A stretch of DNA of 64,000 nucleotides from Mermis nigrescens (GCA_036768485.1 JAVLUZ010000142.1:9545607-9609606), one strand, 5' to 3'. Counted from the stretch's first letter, positions 9,790 through 20,345 are shown. Notes: generated from the letters alone by a model not told the origin. A program made the numbers and translations.

Positions 9790-10808
9790 TTATCACAATT
9801 AAGTTTCTCAATGTAAGAATACTGTTTCAGACGCGCATGTGTTGTAACATAAGAAGCAATCACAGGATTTGTGTTGCCCATTAGATCAACAAAATCCTCA
9901 TGTTGTTTATAACTGACCATAACCATTTCCTCACCAATACCATGATAAGCCAAAATTTCATTTGATGGATCGAAAACATGGGCGTAGTATTTGGCTGGAT
10001 CCATAAAGTATTTGGTCTTGCTCAAATTGTTTTGTTGGCCAAACTGAAAATATGAAAACTCAAAATGCTATCAAAAGTTTTTCAAAATGTAAAGTTTGTA
10101 CTTTTCCCCAAAAACTGTTGAGCATTAGCTTTGCTAATGTGCGTTTTCCTGGATTTTTTTCAATTTTGTCCGGATCAAGGCTAATGTCTTCACGTTGTTC
10201 AGTATACTAGACATATTCCAACTTGTCCTGCTCACTTTCTGCGTGTGCAGGATACCCCTCAGCTTCCTTTTAGAAAAATGTAAATTTAAAAAGAGTACAT
10301 AATTTATCTGAAATAATTTATTTTTACCAGTTTCATCTTCATAAATGTGTTGACGTACTTGGTGAACAAACCGCCATCTGGATTCTCATAATAATCATAC
10401 TGCTCCACTTTATCATAGTGCCAAACTTCGAAAATTTTCAAAATCTGAATAGATTAAAAAATAAATTTGACAAATTAATTAGTAAAAAATAATAAAATGT
10501 ACAAGCGTTTCACAAGGCTTTGTACACTTCTAACATGACCCACGTGGCTTTCAAAGCTACGTTCTTCATCGCTGTGCTTGCAAGATTCATTTTGTTGCAA
10601 CATTGCGCAAGTGTTGACATAAGCGGAAACATTAATTTTCCACCCGTTTGAAAAGGTAAAACAGGATGAAACAAGTTTTTTAATGGCAGAATTTTTCACT
10701 TTATCAAACCTTTGTGCGGCTGATTATTAGCTATTACGTTTTCAAAATTTTCTGTAATAATTTTGGGGTGACCGATTGGGACTTTCCATACTTATTCACA
10801 TATGGACA
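9790..10808 (-). pseudogene. polB: Family-B DNA polymerase (Polinton/Maverick-like), with two short introns
   Basis: Minus strand, from about 10808. Seen in order: YVNKYGK and GHPKIITENF (10802-10740, the motif A neighbourhood), FHPVLP and KLMFPL, an ATWV...EV block near 10545, FEVWHYDK, LFTKYV, then NPGKRTLAKLMLNSFWGK at 10155-10102, and further on NTNPVIASYVTTHARL. Blocks are separated by two introns with GT-AG ends (10327-10267 and 10101-10044, 61 and 58 nt) across which the family order is kept. There is an in-frame TAG at 10209-10207 and frameshifts near 10560-10700. A third acceptor (ATTCAG, 10450-10445) suggests one more intron with a lost donor. The gene is cut at 9790 by the LINE and at about 10808 by unrelated sequence. 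The role is element DNA replication. Confidence 0.7.
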
Positions 10809-10819
10809 CACAACTACAC

Positions 10820-10852
10820 ATGGGAATGATGGCACAACACGATCATTCCCAT
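10820..10852. repeat. Perfect 11-bp hairpin at the edge of the polymerase gene
   Basis: ATGGGAATGAT at 10820-10830 and its exact reverse complement at 10842-10852, loop of 11. It sits where polymerase similarity ends and may mark the tip of an insertion or rearrangement. Confidence 0.5.
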
Positions 10853-10857
10853 CATCG

Positions 10858-11142
10858 TCATAATACAGTTTTGGCAGTAAAGTCACCATCTTCATCATCA
10901 AGGTCCGAATCTTCCAAATTTACTTCGCCACCTATCTGTTGTTCGTTATCGGAAGCCTCCCATTCATCGATAGTAATCAAACTTGACGTTTCGAAAGAGT
11001 GTAAACTCTCGGTATCCGTTACGTCTTCTAAAATTATCCCATTATCGAGAGGTTCGATCAGTAATTCAGACAATGTTGAATCACTAGATTCGCCCGAAAT
11101 GCTTGAATAATCCAATGACAATTCGTAATCACTGTCGCTCAT
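10858..11142 (-). CDS. Acidic ORF, unassigned
   Basis: 94 codons from ATG 11142, rich in Asp/Glu/Ser/Leu (about 36 acidic residues), beginning MSDSDYELSLDYSSISGESS. Acidic, serine-rich N-termini like this are common in piggyBac and some other transposases and in transcription regulators, but no domain is visible. The frame stops at 10858, next to the hairpin and the polymerase boundary, so it may be a 3'-truncated first exon. It is on the same strand as the virus-like genes but is probably not part of them. Confidence 0.3.
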   Translation of the reverse strand: MSDSDYELSLDYSSISGESSDSTLSELLIEPLDNGIILEDVTDTESLHSFETSSLITIDEWEASDNEQQIGGEVNLEDSDLDDEDGDFTAKTVL

Positions 11143-12390
11143 TTATAATCGATGCACTAAATAATTTTTTGAATGTATAGTCAACTCTTAGCACAATTGT
11201 GAGAATTAAATTGTCAAAATGCAATAAAATAAATAGCACTGCTGTTTAATTTTATAAAGCAAGAACAATTTACCTATAATAATCGTGAAAATATTATCTA
11301 AATCGAAAGAATCACTGATTAAAATGACAATACAAATGTTGTATGACCAATAAATAATCTTAAAAAACGAGCCGCTTCTGCAAGGAAACTTTGATAAACC
11401 TAAAATTTCTACCTCCTAGGTGTAGCGCAAAGCTATTTAAGTAGGTACATATATGTCCTGAATAAAACCTAGCTTTAATTTGATTCAAAAGTAAAACAAA
11501 AATGCATTTTGAATAGAATTATTCTGTGTGTAATATAGTTGAAAATCATTATAAAGTAGGAATGCAACAGGAAAGAATACAAAACTAGCTCTTGTACATA
11601 ATTACAAATAATTAGCTTTTATTAATTGTTCCTAGGCTTAAAGTTGTGCGCAAAGTGCGTAAATTATGGCAAATGACTCAGCATTTTATAGGCTCTTAGT
11701 TTGTTACTGTGAGATAAATTTGTAAAAAGCCAAAGACCATTGAAGAATCCCACCATAAATTAGAGGTTTCTTGAGATTGCAGAAAGGACCATATACTGTC
11801 ATACTAAAAACTTATACTTTTTTTGAATAGCACTCTTTAAAACGCAATTATTTAGCTAGATTCCTAGCCCATATGCTAAAAACTCGTAAAGTTATTGTTT
11901 GAAGGCCCAAATTCGCTCGTTTTTTCAGAATATACAGTAGAAAACCGTTTTTTCTCAAGCTTTACTTTTGACTGCTTAAACAAATTAGTTGGTGTATAGC
12001 AAAATAGTAAGATAATTTTGTGCTCTTTCATTTGAGCTATTGCTCAGCTTCTAATTTCTCTTGGTTCAGGCTGCAATCTCCTTGCAAAATTCAGGAAATT
12101 GTGAATCAAAAATCAATCTTCATTGTATAGTAAAAACGATGTGTTTATAAATGAGGCATAGTTAAACAAAAAATATTTACAAGTGCTAGGCTTCAATGAT
12201 ATCCGTAAAAAATATTTAAAAAAAATAGCCAAATGTTCAAAACTCACTCACCCTATGTTTTAAAATCGGTAAAAATGTTTAATTGAATATAAACGACTAT
12301 TTTATACCTAACGATATCATGTGAGGTTGAATAAATATTTTTTGCCTCAAATTTTTTTTGAACCGGATTTTGTACTGCGTTTTAGCAGCA
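11143..12390. other. AT-rich DNA, nothing recognised
   Basis: No ORF over about 60 codons, no clear repeat or terminal motif on either strand. Short A and T runs only. Confidence 0.4.
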
Positions 12391-12734
12391 AACGTTTTTA
12401 TATTTACTTAAGCATAAACTTAAGTTTTTAGCTACATGTAAGACCCACTTCAATCTTTGATCGAAAATGGTAAAACTGTTCCTTTCTGCACAGTTTATTC
12501 TTTAACAACTACTTAATTCTTTCACCAAATAAAAGCAGAACCTATTTGAAACGTCATTTTAAGACAAATAAAATCCGGATTTAAATCTGCTGTTCAAACG
12601 AAAATAACTTAGTTTTTTCATTTACATAAATCAGACGCTCAAGACCTTAAGCTACAGTTCAAGTAAAGGAAAATTATTTTGTATTTACTCAAGAGCAAAC
12701 TTTTTTTGTAGCTTTTATTAGAATTATTTTTGAA

Positions 12735-13375
12735 GTGCCTAAATGCAAATTCCTGAATCAAGGAAAATGGTTATTACGATTTTATTTTCATTCCAGAGTA
12801 GCATTTGCTATGATTCCCAATTGCGCGGTCTGGCATTTAATTTCTAACACACGATTTCCTCAGAAACCAGTTTCTCGTTATTTGATAGAGCTTTTCCTTA
12901 CTATTTTATGTCAAAATATGTATGAAAACTTTCATACGCTGCTAAAGTAGGTAAGTGGTCTTTGCTTATAATCCAGTTCTACAAGTGCCTGCATTTTGCA
13001 TTGCGTTTTACTTTAAGCTGGCGAGGTTTTGGGTATACTTTGTTTAAGTTGATGATTTTATTCTCATTCCACAGTAGCATCATTTGCTATGATTTTCAAT
13101 TTCGCGGTCTGGAATTCGATTTCTAACACACGATTTCCTCAGAAACCAGTTTCTTGTTGTTAGATAGAGCTTTTCCTTACTATTTTATGTCAATATATGT
13201 ATGAAAACTTTCGTACGCTGCTAAGATAGGTAACCGCGTTTTACTTTTAGCTTGCGCGGTTTCGGATATACTTTATTTGAGTTGATGATTTTATTTATAT
13301 TGTACAGTGGCATCATTTGCTATGATTCCCGATTTCGCGGTCTGGAATTCGATTTCTAACACACGATTTTTGGAA
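12735..13375 (+). repeat. Three-unit tandem repeat, about 230-280 bp per unit
   Basis: The blocks GCATTTGCTATGATTCCC / GCATCATTTGCTATGATTTT / GCATCATTTGCTATGATTCC recur near 12800, 13075 and 13310. Each is followed by GCGGTCTGGNATT and TTTCTAACACACGATTT, and the first two also by CCTCAGAAACCAGTTTCT and a TATGTATGAAAACTTTC...ACGCTGCTAA block. The third unit is cut short at about 13370. The units differ by small indels, so it is an old local array. Confidence 0.6.
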
Positions 13376-13734
13376 TATATTATTTCTTCAAGACATTTCC
13401 GCCAGAAAATTCGCCGCTTTATTCGAAGGATATTCTAACCGTAGGGGGCTCATCATTAATCAGCAGAAAAAACCATGAGAAGTGGTTGGCCTTGTTATGA
13501 CTACGAAAATGGATAAATTGATGCTGAATTCTTAAATGTAAGTCATATAATTAATTTTAATGCATGCACGTTAATTGTTTAAGTAAGATCCTACTTTGAC
13601 TTTTATGTTAAAAATTCTAAATGCAAAATAAAATTTCGTTCATTTACCAACAAGCTGATATTTGCAATGGTAAGTTGATAAGGTACATAAGTTTATTTTA
13701 AAGTACATGTAAATTCACTAGAGATATAACCAAG

Positions 13735-14095
13735 TGTAGACCGGTGGGATGGCCGCGCCCCTTAGGTATTTAGGTAATTATAGATCACATTACTCCATTT
13801 TACACTCTTAGGTACCTTGCAATCGTACCTCAAAATCGACTGTGCATTTCCTCTGTTTTTTTGACCATTAAATGACCAGTTAGATGACCAGTAGGTGACC
13901 GGTGGGATGGCCGCATCACTAGTTATTTGGATAATTCTAGGTCACATTGACCATTAATGACCTTGGATACCATAGGTGACCTTGACTGCCATCAACATCG
14001 ATTAAATGTCTTGCAGTTATTTTCTGTGATCTGACCATTAAATGACCAGTTAGATGACCAGTAGGTGACCTGTTGAAGGACCGTACATTGTTTAC
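13735..14095 (+). repeat. Tandem repeat built on GACCAGT/GACCATTAAATGACC
   Basis: The segment GACCATTAAATGACCAGTTA followed by GATGACCAGTAGGTGACC occurs at about 13864 and again at 14036, a period of about 172 bp. A third, earlier partial unit (GACCGGTGGGATGGCCGC) begins at 13739 and recurs at 13896. No coding potential. Confidence 0.55.
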
Positions 14096-14120
14096 ACTAC
14101 CATTAATTATATGCCAGTAG

Positions 14121-14215
14121 CGCGTATGTAGCGTTCAGGGGGTGCCGCCCAAGCAATTTGCACTTAAGTGCAAAACGCAAATTGCTCTTAGGTTCGAATC
14201 CGTGGGTGGCGATCC
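14121..14215 (+). ncRNA. tRNA-like Pol III promoter, possible head of a SINE
   Basis: A perfect B-box-type sequence GGTTCGAATCC at 14191-14201 and an A-box-like TAGCGTTCAGGGGG at 14129-14142. Between them is a hairpin AGCAATTTGC...GCAAATTGCT. The T-stem pairs poorly and I cannot fold a good acceptor stem, so this is not a functional tRNA. A simple TTTATC repeat starts about 90 bp downstream, as at the tail of tRNA-derived SINEs. Confidence 0.3.
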
Positions 14216-14304
14216 AGAGTGCCAGTGTGTACTACTCGCTTCAAACTTTTTCAAAAACCACAAAGTTAAATGAACCAGACTATAGGTCCAGGCGACCATA
14301 TTTA

Positions 14305-14475
14305 CACTTTATCTTTATCTTTATCTTTATCTTTATCTTTATCTTTTGGTTCCTTTATCTTGCAAATTATCTTTATCTTTATCTTTCTTAATTTTCTATC
14401 TTTATCTTTATCTTTATCTATTAGATTTTAAAATTTCAACTTTATCTTTATCTTTTATCTTGCAAAAAATCCTTA
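14305..14475 (+). repeat. (TTTATC)n microsatellite
   Basis: About 25 mostly perfect copies of the hexamer TTTATC in three blocks with short interruptions. Possibly the tail of the SINE-like unit upstream. Confidence 0.9.
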
Positions 14476-14539
14476 TCTTTTACAACACTACTTACAATAT
14501 AGGTCTAAACTAATGTACCTACATAAATAGGGTCGTAAA

Positions 14540-14775
14540 CATATGTACATAAGTGGCGCAGCACTGAAATTCTGGAGGGGGTGAAAAATTTCTGGGGGTA
14601 GGGGGTTGAAAAAATTTTAAAGGTCAAAAAAATGGTCTTAAAAGTGGTCGTATGGCCAAAAAATGCACATTTTTCAAATCGCTAAAAAAGCAACAAAAAT
14701 ATCAAAAATTGAATTTAAGGGGAGGGTATTCTAACTTCTGTGGGTGCATACCCCCAACCCCCACGCCCACGTGTG
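14540..14775 (-). mobile_element. hAT-type MITE, family CANACNTGGGC (copy 3)
   Basis: Reverse orientation: starts CATATGTACATAAGTGGCGC, ends ...CCCACGCCCACGTGTG. Exact 8-bp TSD GTCGTAAA at 14532-14539 and 14776-14783. Confidence 0.8.
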
Positions 14776-15090
14776 GTCGTAAAGCAGATTCTAATTTTTA
14801 CTATCATGAAAATCTTGCGCAGAAAGAGCAAATGTAAAATGTTTAAAGAGAAAATAGTAAATATTCATTACAGTTTGAATTTTCATGCTTGGATTGGGTC
14901 GAGACCAAGTGTAAAGTCACCCAGCCTAGTTTTCCCAAAAGCATAAAATAACAATTTTTAGCACAATAAGAATAAAGGATCTGTTGATTAAATCCGCTCT
15001 GATTGGTTTCTGTAAGCTTCGTAGTCATCGCCATACCATTCTAGTTTTACAGTTTAAAAAATTCACTTTGTAGTCATCGCCATATCTTTC

Positions 15091-15310
15091 TATAGTATGT
15101 TTCATTTAACTTCGAGCTTTTCTTTTAAATTTTTCCGCAAGAATCAGGCCACAAAGCGCTTTAAAAATTGTGCTACGGTATTGTGGCTTAGCAATGGCAT
15201 ACATCTCCATATGACTCGATATACTGTGGAATATCATATTTACCGTATTAGTCTTAAAGGCTTTTGAAGGCTTATTCTAAAACCTCAAAAGTTAAATGAA
15301 ACGGACTATA
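15091..15310. mobile_element. MITE with TATAGT...ACTATA ends
   Basis: 220 bp bounded by TATAGTATGTTTCATTTAAC and, inverted at the other end, GTTAAATGAAACGGACTATA. The TA at the tips is compatible with a Tc1/mariner-type TA target. Related ends recur at 14262, 16641, 17729, 18750, 26875 and 27060. Confidence 0.6.
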
Positions 15311-15447
15311 GTTTCATGGTTGAAAACATTCATTGTATCTGACTGACGCGTCCTAGTTACCTGTGCATTGATAATTAATGTTTAACACTGTAATGATCTT
15401 CCGCGCGCACTGGGCGGGGCGGGTAGTTTCTGGGCTAAAGTTTCTAA

Positions 15448-15835
15448 TATGGTTTTGTCTCCGATTTTCTAAAAATAATTTTTCTGATAGATTCGAGGAC
15501 GCTGAGTCCAGAAATAGCGTTAAGGGAGCTGACGGATATTTGTGGAGATAGAGCCCTTCAAACTTGCAAAAAACGTTTTTATTTCGATGTTCTTAGGGCT
15601 CCATCTCCACAAATATTCGTCAGCCCCCTAAACGCTTTTGTTTTCTGGACTCAGCGTTGTCGAATCTATCAGAAAAAATTATTTTTAGCAGAATCGGTGA
15701 CAAAAAATTTTTTGAATAAAAAAAAATATGCTAAAACCCCATTTTTAACATTTCTACATTATAGTTCTAACGTTAAAAAAGCGTAAAAACACTGTTATCG
15801 GGAAAAATTGAGAAAAAACCATATTAGATAAAATT
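15448..15835. repeat. Long foldback hairpin, family with AATATGGTTTTGTCTCCG ends (copy 1)
   Basis: About 390 bp. The left half (ATATGGTTTTGTCTCCGATT ... GATAGATTCGAGGACGCTGA ... GGAGATAGAGCCCTTC) is matched by its inverse in the right half (GGGCTCCATCTCCACAAATA ... GGACTCAGCG ... GAATCTATCAGAAAA ... ACCATATTAGA). A second copy is at 23180-23500. No ORF; a stem-loop MITE or foldback element. Confidence 0.65.
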
Positions 15836-16255
15836 TGGTGATTAGATCCATGCGAGCTAAATTTTTGGCAAATAGATACCTACTTGCCCACAACTCACCA
15901 GCTTGCTTATACGAACATCTTAGGCTTAGGCTTAGAAAGTGTATTCACATTGGGTATTCCTGTGCCTGGTGCACACCCACCTTTTGTGTGTGTACGCGTT
16001 GAGTACCTACAGTAATTGTATAGGTATTTTAATTTAGCGTACGATAGTACCTGCGTCTCTGATTTCTTGATATTTTCAAATACGCACTTTTCACTAGTGA
16101 CATTTTTAAACTGAATTAAAACGCATTAGATGTTACAGTGATAAAAACAATATAAAGCGATCAACAGTAAGCTAAAAAATAAACTGCATGTATGTATATA
16201 TGTCTTACAGTAATAATATTTTTTACAGTACGCTAAATAGTTGTGCATGATGAAT

Positions 16256-16400
16256 TACTGTAGTCTTACTGTAAGTCATATATAATATAAAAAACTTTAT
16301 TACTGTAAGGCCTGCAAAAATAAACCTAGTGAATATAAGATTACTGTAGTCTTACTGTAAGTCATATATAATATAAAAACTTTATTACTGTATTGCCCAG
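16256..16400 (+). repeat. 86-bp tandem units inside the 4.26-kb element, left cluster
   Basis: About 1.7 copies of a unit starting ATTACTGTAGTCTTACTGTA and containing TTTATTACTGTAAGGCCTGC. The right cluster at 19515-19780 holds about 2.7 copies in the same orientation, although the element's ends are inverted. Confidence 0.7.
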
Positions 16401-16589
16401 AAAGCCAACAGCGGGAACAGAAGGCATCAATCCGTTTTGCATGCAAAATTCCGTTACTGATTCTTTTGATCGACAAATATCGACGATTTGGACGATATTC
16501 GGATCTCTTTGAATGTATGCCATTTTAACTAAATGTTGAAAATGAATTGACTTAATAAACTTAGTGTACGTACTCGTGCATGTCTCCAT
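16362..16589 (-). pseudogene. Short ORF inside the 4.26-kb element, unassigned
   Basis: 75 codons including IQRDPNIVQIVDICRSKESV and a F-C-M-Q-N-G-L-M-P-S segment. The serine/leucine pattern before a GL-[ML]-P-S loop recalls the N-terminus of IS1595/ISXO2-like (Merlin-type) transposases, but no zinc-binding cysteines follow and the frame runs into the 86-bp repeat. Not assigned. Confidence 0.25.
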
Positions 16590-16640
16590 AAGCGCAAGTA
16601 CCTACTTAAAATATGTAATGTTTTTATGTGCAAGTGATAG

Positions 16641-16863
16641 TATAGTCTGCTTCATTTATCCGAAAACTTTTACTAAATTTAAGCTTCATGAATCTGGCTA
16701 CAAAGGTGGCATGAAAATCTGACAGTTCTACAGCTTTACAATGCAAAATGTCAAGCTGTGGCTCGAAATACTGTGCAATGCTGGTCATTTCGTATTATTC
16801 TAAAAGAATTGTAGTCGTTTTGAAGTTTTTTAAAAAGCTTTCTAACAAAATGAAACAGATATA
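16641..16863. mobile_element. MITE with TATAGTCTG...CAGATATA ends (copy 2)
   Basis: 223 bp, left TATAGTCTGCTTCATTTATC, right ...ACAAAATGAAACAGATATA. Same family as 15091-15310, more diverged. Confidence 0.5.
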
Positions 16864-17044
16864 AGCGCGTGACAATTTTTGAATTTGAGGTTGAATTATT
16901 GTACAGTATTTGTGTTGTAGGTAAGCACGTTAGAAGGTAGATTTCATTTTATCGTTCGTTTTTCGGTTAATAAAAGGGCGTTTTGTAGGTGGAATACATT
17001 TTTTCTTAAAATGTGCAACGGGGCCAAATCACTAAGAAAGGGGA

Positions 17045-17245
17045 TGCTTACGTATGTGGGGAGCATACGTGAGCAGCACCGAAATTGATTGGGGGTGGTG
17101 CAAGATTTTTCAAAAGTCAAAAAATGGTCCTAAAAATGGTGGTATGGCGAAAAAACACACTAAAAAAATTCAAAAATAAAATTATGGGGTGTAATTAGAT
17201 TCCTGGGTGTATTCGGCCTTCTGGGGGGCATATCCCCAAGTTTGT
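17045..17245 (-). mobile_element. hAT-type MITE, family CANACNTGGGC, degraded
   Basis: Begins GCATACGTGAGCAGCACCG, with the family's AAAAATGGTGGTATGGCGAA block; the far end (CTGGGGGGCATATCCCCAAG) is altered and lacks the terminal ACGCCCANGTGTG. Confidence 0.5.
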
Positions 17246-17810
17246 AACCTCGGTTGGACCCAAAAACCCTCTGAATTGAATTTGTAACTTTTCTGGTGAT
17301 GTATTCCCACCAGAACCCCAGGATTTGGTCAGGCTAATACACGTTTAGCACTCATCCTCAGTAAGTAGAATAGTCTGTATCAACCAAATGCTTTTGCTGT
17401 GGAAAATTTTGTACTATATGCTCAGTATAATTTCAGAAGGAAGAAAGACGTGTAGGTACTTCTGAAAATTCTAAAACATCTAAGACTTCATAGCAGTGTA
17501 CATGTGTATGCAACGGCGTATTTAGAGGGGGCGACAGTGGCCGACGGGCACGCGCAACGATTTTTTAAAATTTTCTGGAACAGTATTGCTTTATGACATA
17601 CCTACTGACTTTCTTAGCGCCCGAAAAACCTTATTTTTACATCGAAAAGTAGTTCTTGTACGAATCTATGCTTTGGTTGTTCTAATAATGTATCGAGTAA
17701 AAACAGCATTTTAAACAGCTACATATCTATAGTCTGTTTCACATAAGCTTGCGCCTTTCATTTAAGGATATTCGGATATTGTAAACCAGTTCTCGACAAG
17801 ACGTCCCCAC

Positions 17811-18000
17811 CAAAGGTGAGCAGCGCCGAAATTCTGGGGGTGAAAAAATTTGCAAAGGTAAAAAAATGGTCTTAAAAGTGGTTGTATGGCGAAAAAACAC
17901 CATTTTTCGACGTTTCTCATCGAGCACTATCCAATGGGGGTATTTCAACTTCTGGGGGTGGGGGCGTGCATACCCCCAAAACCCCCCACGCCCATGTGTG
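17811..18000 (-). mobile_element. hAT-type MITE, family CANACNTGGGC (copy 4)
   Basis: 190 bp, starts CAAAGGTGAGCAGCGCCGAA, ends ...CACGCCCATGTGTG. Flanks GTCCCCAC and GTCTTCAT agree at five of eight positions, so the TSD is decayed or coincidental. Confidence 0.6.
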
Positions 18001-18765
18001 GTCTTCATCCCACCCACTCGATAAAACGTCCCATCCCACGACAAAACGTCTTTAATGAAACATCCCCATGACTCAACGTCCCCATAGTAATATAATCAGT
18101 GCGATTAACGAATAAAAATCGTAATAAATCAAAATGAGCGAAACAAACAGCATTTGTCGAATTTCAGGCATTTGGGCTTATTTTGTCAGTAAAGTACATA
18201 TATGTACATAGTACAGAACCAGCTGCATGCAACAAATCCAAAGCAAGAAAGAAGCGAAATATGTAGGTACATAATACTGAAATCGAGGCACTGATTGCAT
18301 GAATAAGACGCACATGAACGATGAAATGTCGTGAAATTCCATTGTGCGTAAGTTGACAAGGCATGATAAACACGCGACGCGATGCTTTTATTCCCATTAG
18401 CATACTCGCCCGGTCCGCCACCCTAAACACGGCTACTACATATGTACCTAATACATACTCGTACAAATGTATGCGTACTTACACTACATTCTCTAGTACG
18501 TCCGCCGACGACACTGCTACTATTACACATGTACATACTACGTACCTGAGGTTTTTGAAAGTTTAAAGCGACTACAAAAGTGTTTTAAACTAATACAATA
18601 AATATGATATTCTACAGTATGTTGGGTCATGTAGAAATGTATGTATGCTCGTGTTAATCCGCATTACTGCATCAAAAGTTTAAACCGCTTTTGTAGTTAG
18701 TCTGTTTCTTGTTGGAAAAATGCAGAAGAAAACCGCAAAGTTGAATAAAACAGACTATACATAGG

Positions 18766-19029
18766 CACACCTGGGCGTGGGGGTTTGGGGGGTATGCACC
18801 CCCTCAGAAACCAAAATACCCCCCCAGAAATCAAAATACCCCCCCCCAGAATTCAATTTTTGAAAATTTTTTTCGCTTTTTTCGCAATTTTTTGATGCCA
18901 ATGGATAGTGCTTGATGAGAAACGTCGAAAAATGGTGTTTTTATCACCATACCATCGTTTTTAAGGCCATTTTTTGACCTTCAAAAAAATCTTGCACCCC
19001 CCCCAGAAATTTCTTGCTGCCCACGTATG
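18766..19029 (+). mobile_element. hAT-type MITE, family CANACNTGGGC (copy 5)
   Basis: 264 bp, CACACCTGGGCGTGGGGG ... GCTGCCCACGTATG. Exact 8-bp TSD TACATAGG at 18758-18765 and 19030-19037. Close in sequence to the copy at 8959-9198. Confidence 0.85.
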
Positions 19030-19320
19030 TACATAGGTACATATTTTTAATTTTATCCTTCATATGTATGTGCATTGAGAGCAACAATAGCAAATAAATG
19101 TGGTCGATACCTGTACTCACTCGTACTATGCAGCAGGTACCCTACTATACATTTGTTCCATATCTAACACGTTCACAAAGTTATGTACATACGTACATAT
19201 ATACATATACATGCATAGGTAGGTACATGAAATAGGTTCTACAAATATTTGCATGCCTTTTGTCAGCTCGCTTAGTTTGATCAAGATGATCCTCTAAGTC
19301 GTGACCTATAGTTGTCGTCC

Positions 19321-19470
19321 TCATTTCCACCTCCTTGCTGTAATCTTTTTAACCCCGGCTCGTAGCATGAATTCGCTCGACAATAGAACACCCTTATTAC
19401 TGTAGCGCCCCACTTCATCCTTTCTCAACGGCCGGCAATCGAATTCATCGAACACTGAAGAAATCGGTCG
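19321..19470 (-). pseudogene. Duplicated ORF fragment 1 in the 4.26-kb element
   Basis: Encodes EVGRYSNKGVLLSSEFM and AGVKK on the minus strand. The fragment at 19780-19910 encodes the same segment with amino-acid changes. No family recognised; a transposase piece or a captured gene segment are both possible. Confidence 0.3.
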
Positions 19471-19514
19471 TTTTTTCACAGCGAAATACAGAATTACTCT
19501 TATGCCATAAAAAA

Positions 19515-19780
19515 TATTATTAATGTAAGTCATATATAATATAAAAAACTTTATTACTGTAAGGCCTGCAAAAATAGACCTAGTGAACATAAAATTACTG
19601 TAGTCTTACTGTAAGTCATATATAATATAAAAAACTTTATTACTGTAAGGCCTGCAAAAATAAACCTAGTGAATATAAGATTACTGTAGTCTTACTGTAA
19701 GTCATATATAATATAAAAACTTTATTACTGTAAGGCCTGCAAAAAATAGACCTAGTAAACATAAGATTGCTGTAGTCTTT
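19515..19780 (+). repeat. 86-bp tandem units, right cluster
   Basis: About 2.7 copies of the ATTACTGTAGTCTTACTGTA unit, lying between the two duplicated ORF fragments. See 16256-16400. Confidence 0.7.
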
Positions 19781-19910
19781 TTTAACCCCGGCTTGGTGCA
19801 TGAAATTGCTCGACAATAGAGCACCCTTATTACTGTAGCGCCCGACTTCGTAGTTGCTTAACGGCCGGTGATTGATTTCGCCGAACAGTGAAGAAATCGA
19901 AACATCCTTC
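19780..19910 (-). pseudogene. Duplicated ORF fragment 2 in the 4.26-kb element
   Basis: Encodes RPLSNYEVGRYSNKGALLSS on the minus strand, matching 19321-19470 over about 130 bp. The shared core is EVGRYSNKG-[VA]-LLSS-x-FM-x-x-AGVKK. Confidence 0.3.
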
Positions 19911-20208
19911 ATCATGCACAACTATTTAGCGTACTGTAAAAAATATTATTACTGTAAGACATATATACATACATGCAGTTTATTTTTAGCTTACTGTTGA
20001 TCGCTTTATATTGTTTTTATCACTGTAACATCTAATGCGTTTTAATTCAGTTTAAAAATGTCACTAGTGAAAAGTGCGTATTTGAAAATATCAAGAAATC
20101 AGAGACGCAGGTACTATCATACGCTAAATTAAAATACCTATACAATTACTGTAGGTACTCAACGCGTACACACACAAAAGGTGGGTGTGCACCAGGCACA
20201 GGAATACC

Positions 20209-20345
20209 TTCACATTGGTGCCAGCTGATGGTCTAAGCCTGAGACAATTGGGGCGAAAATTGCGGAGCGAGCGAAGCGAGCGGAGCAATTTTTGCCCCAA
20301 TTGTGCCTTAGGCTTAGACCATCAGCTGGCACCAATTTGATATGC
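20209..20345. repeat. Hairpin element GGTGCCAG...CTGGCACC (copy interrupted by the 4.26-kb element)
   Basis: A near-perfect stem-loop: ATTGGTGCCAGCTGATGGTC ... GGGGCGAAAATTGCGGAGCG / inverse ... GACCATCAGCTGGCACCAAT. Its left end, with TTAGGCTTAGGCTTAG, lies at 15927-15952 on the other side of the large insertion. Confidence 0.7.

Larger units (their letters stand above)
15953..20208. mobile_element. 4.26-kb DNA transposon with 300-bp inverted ends and a 9-bp TSD
   Basis: Left end 15953-16252 and right end 19911-20208 are nearly perfect inverted copies, both starting GGTATTCCTGTGCC at the tip. TSD TTCACATTG at 15944-15952 and 20209-20217, exact 9 bp. GG tips with a 9-bp duplication fit the Mutator-like or Merlin superfamilies. 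The interior holds several later MITEs (16641, 17811, 18766), tandem 86-bp units and fragmentary ORFs on the minus strand; no intact transposase. It is inserted in a hairpin element whose other copies (20668, 24645) give the empty site. Confidence 0.75.

Noticed and set aside
14121..14215. Functional tRNA gene
   Set aside because: The T-stem has only two or three pairs and no acceptor stem can be formed.
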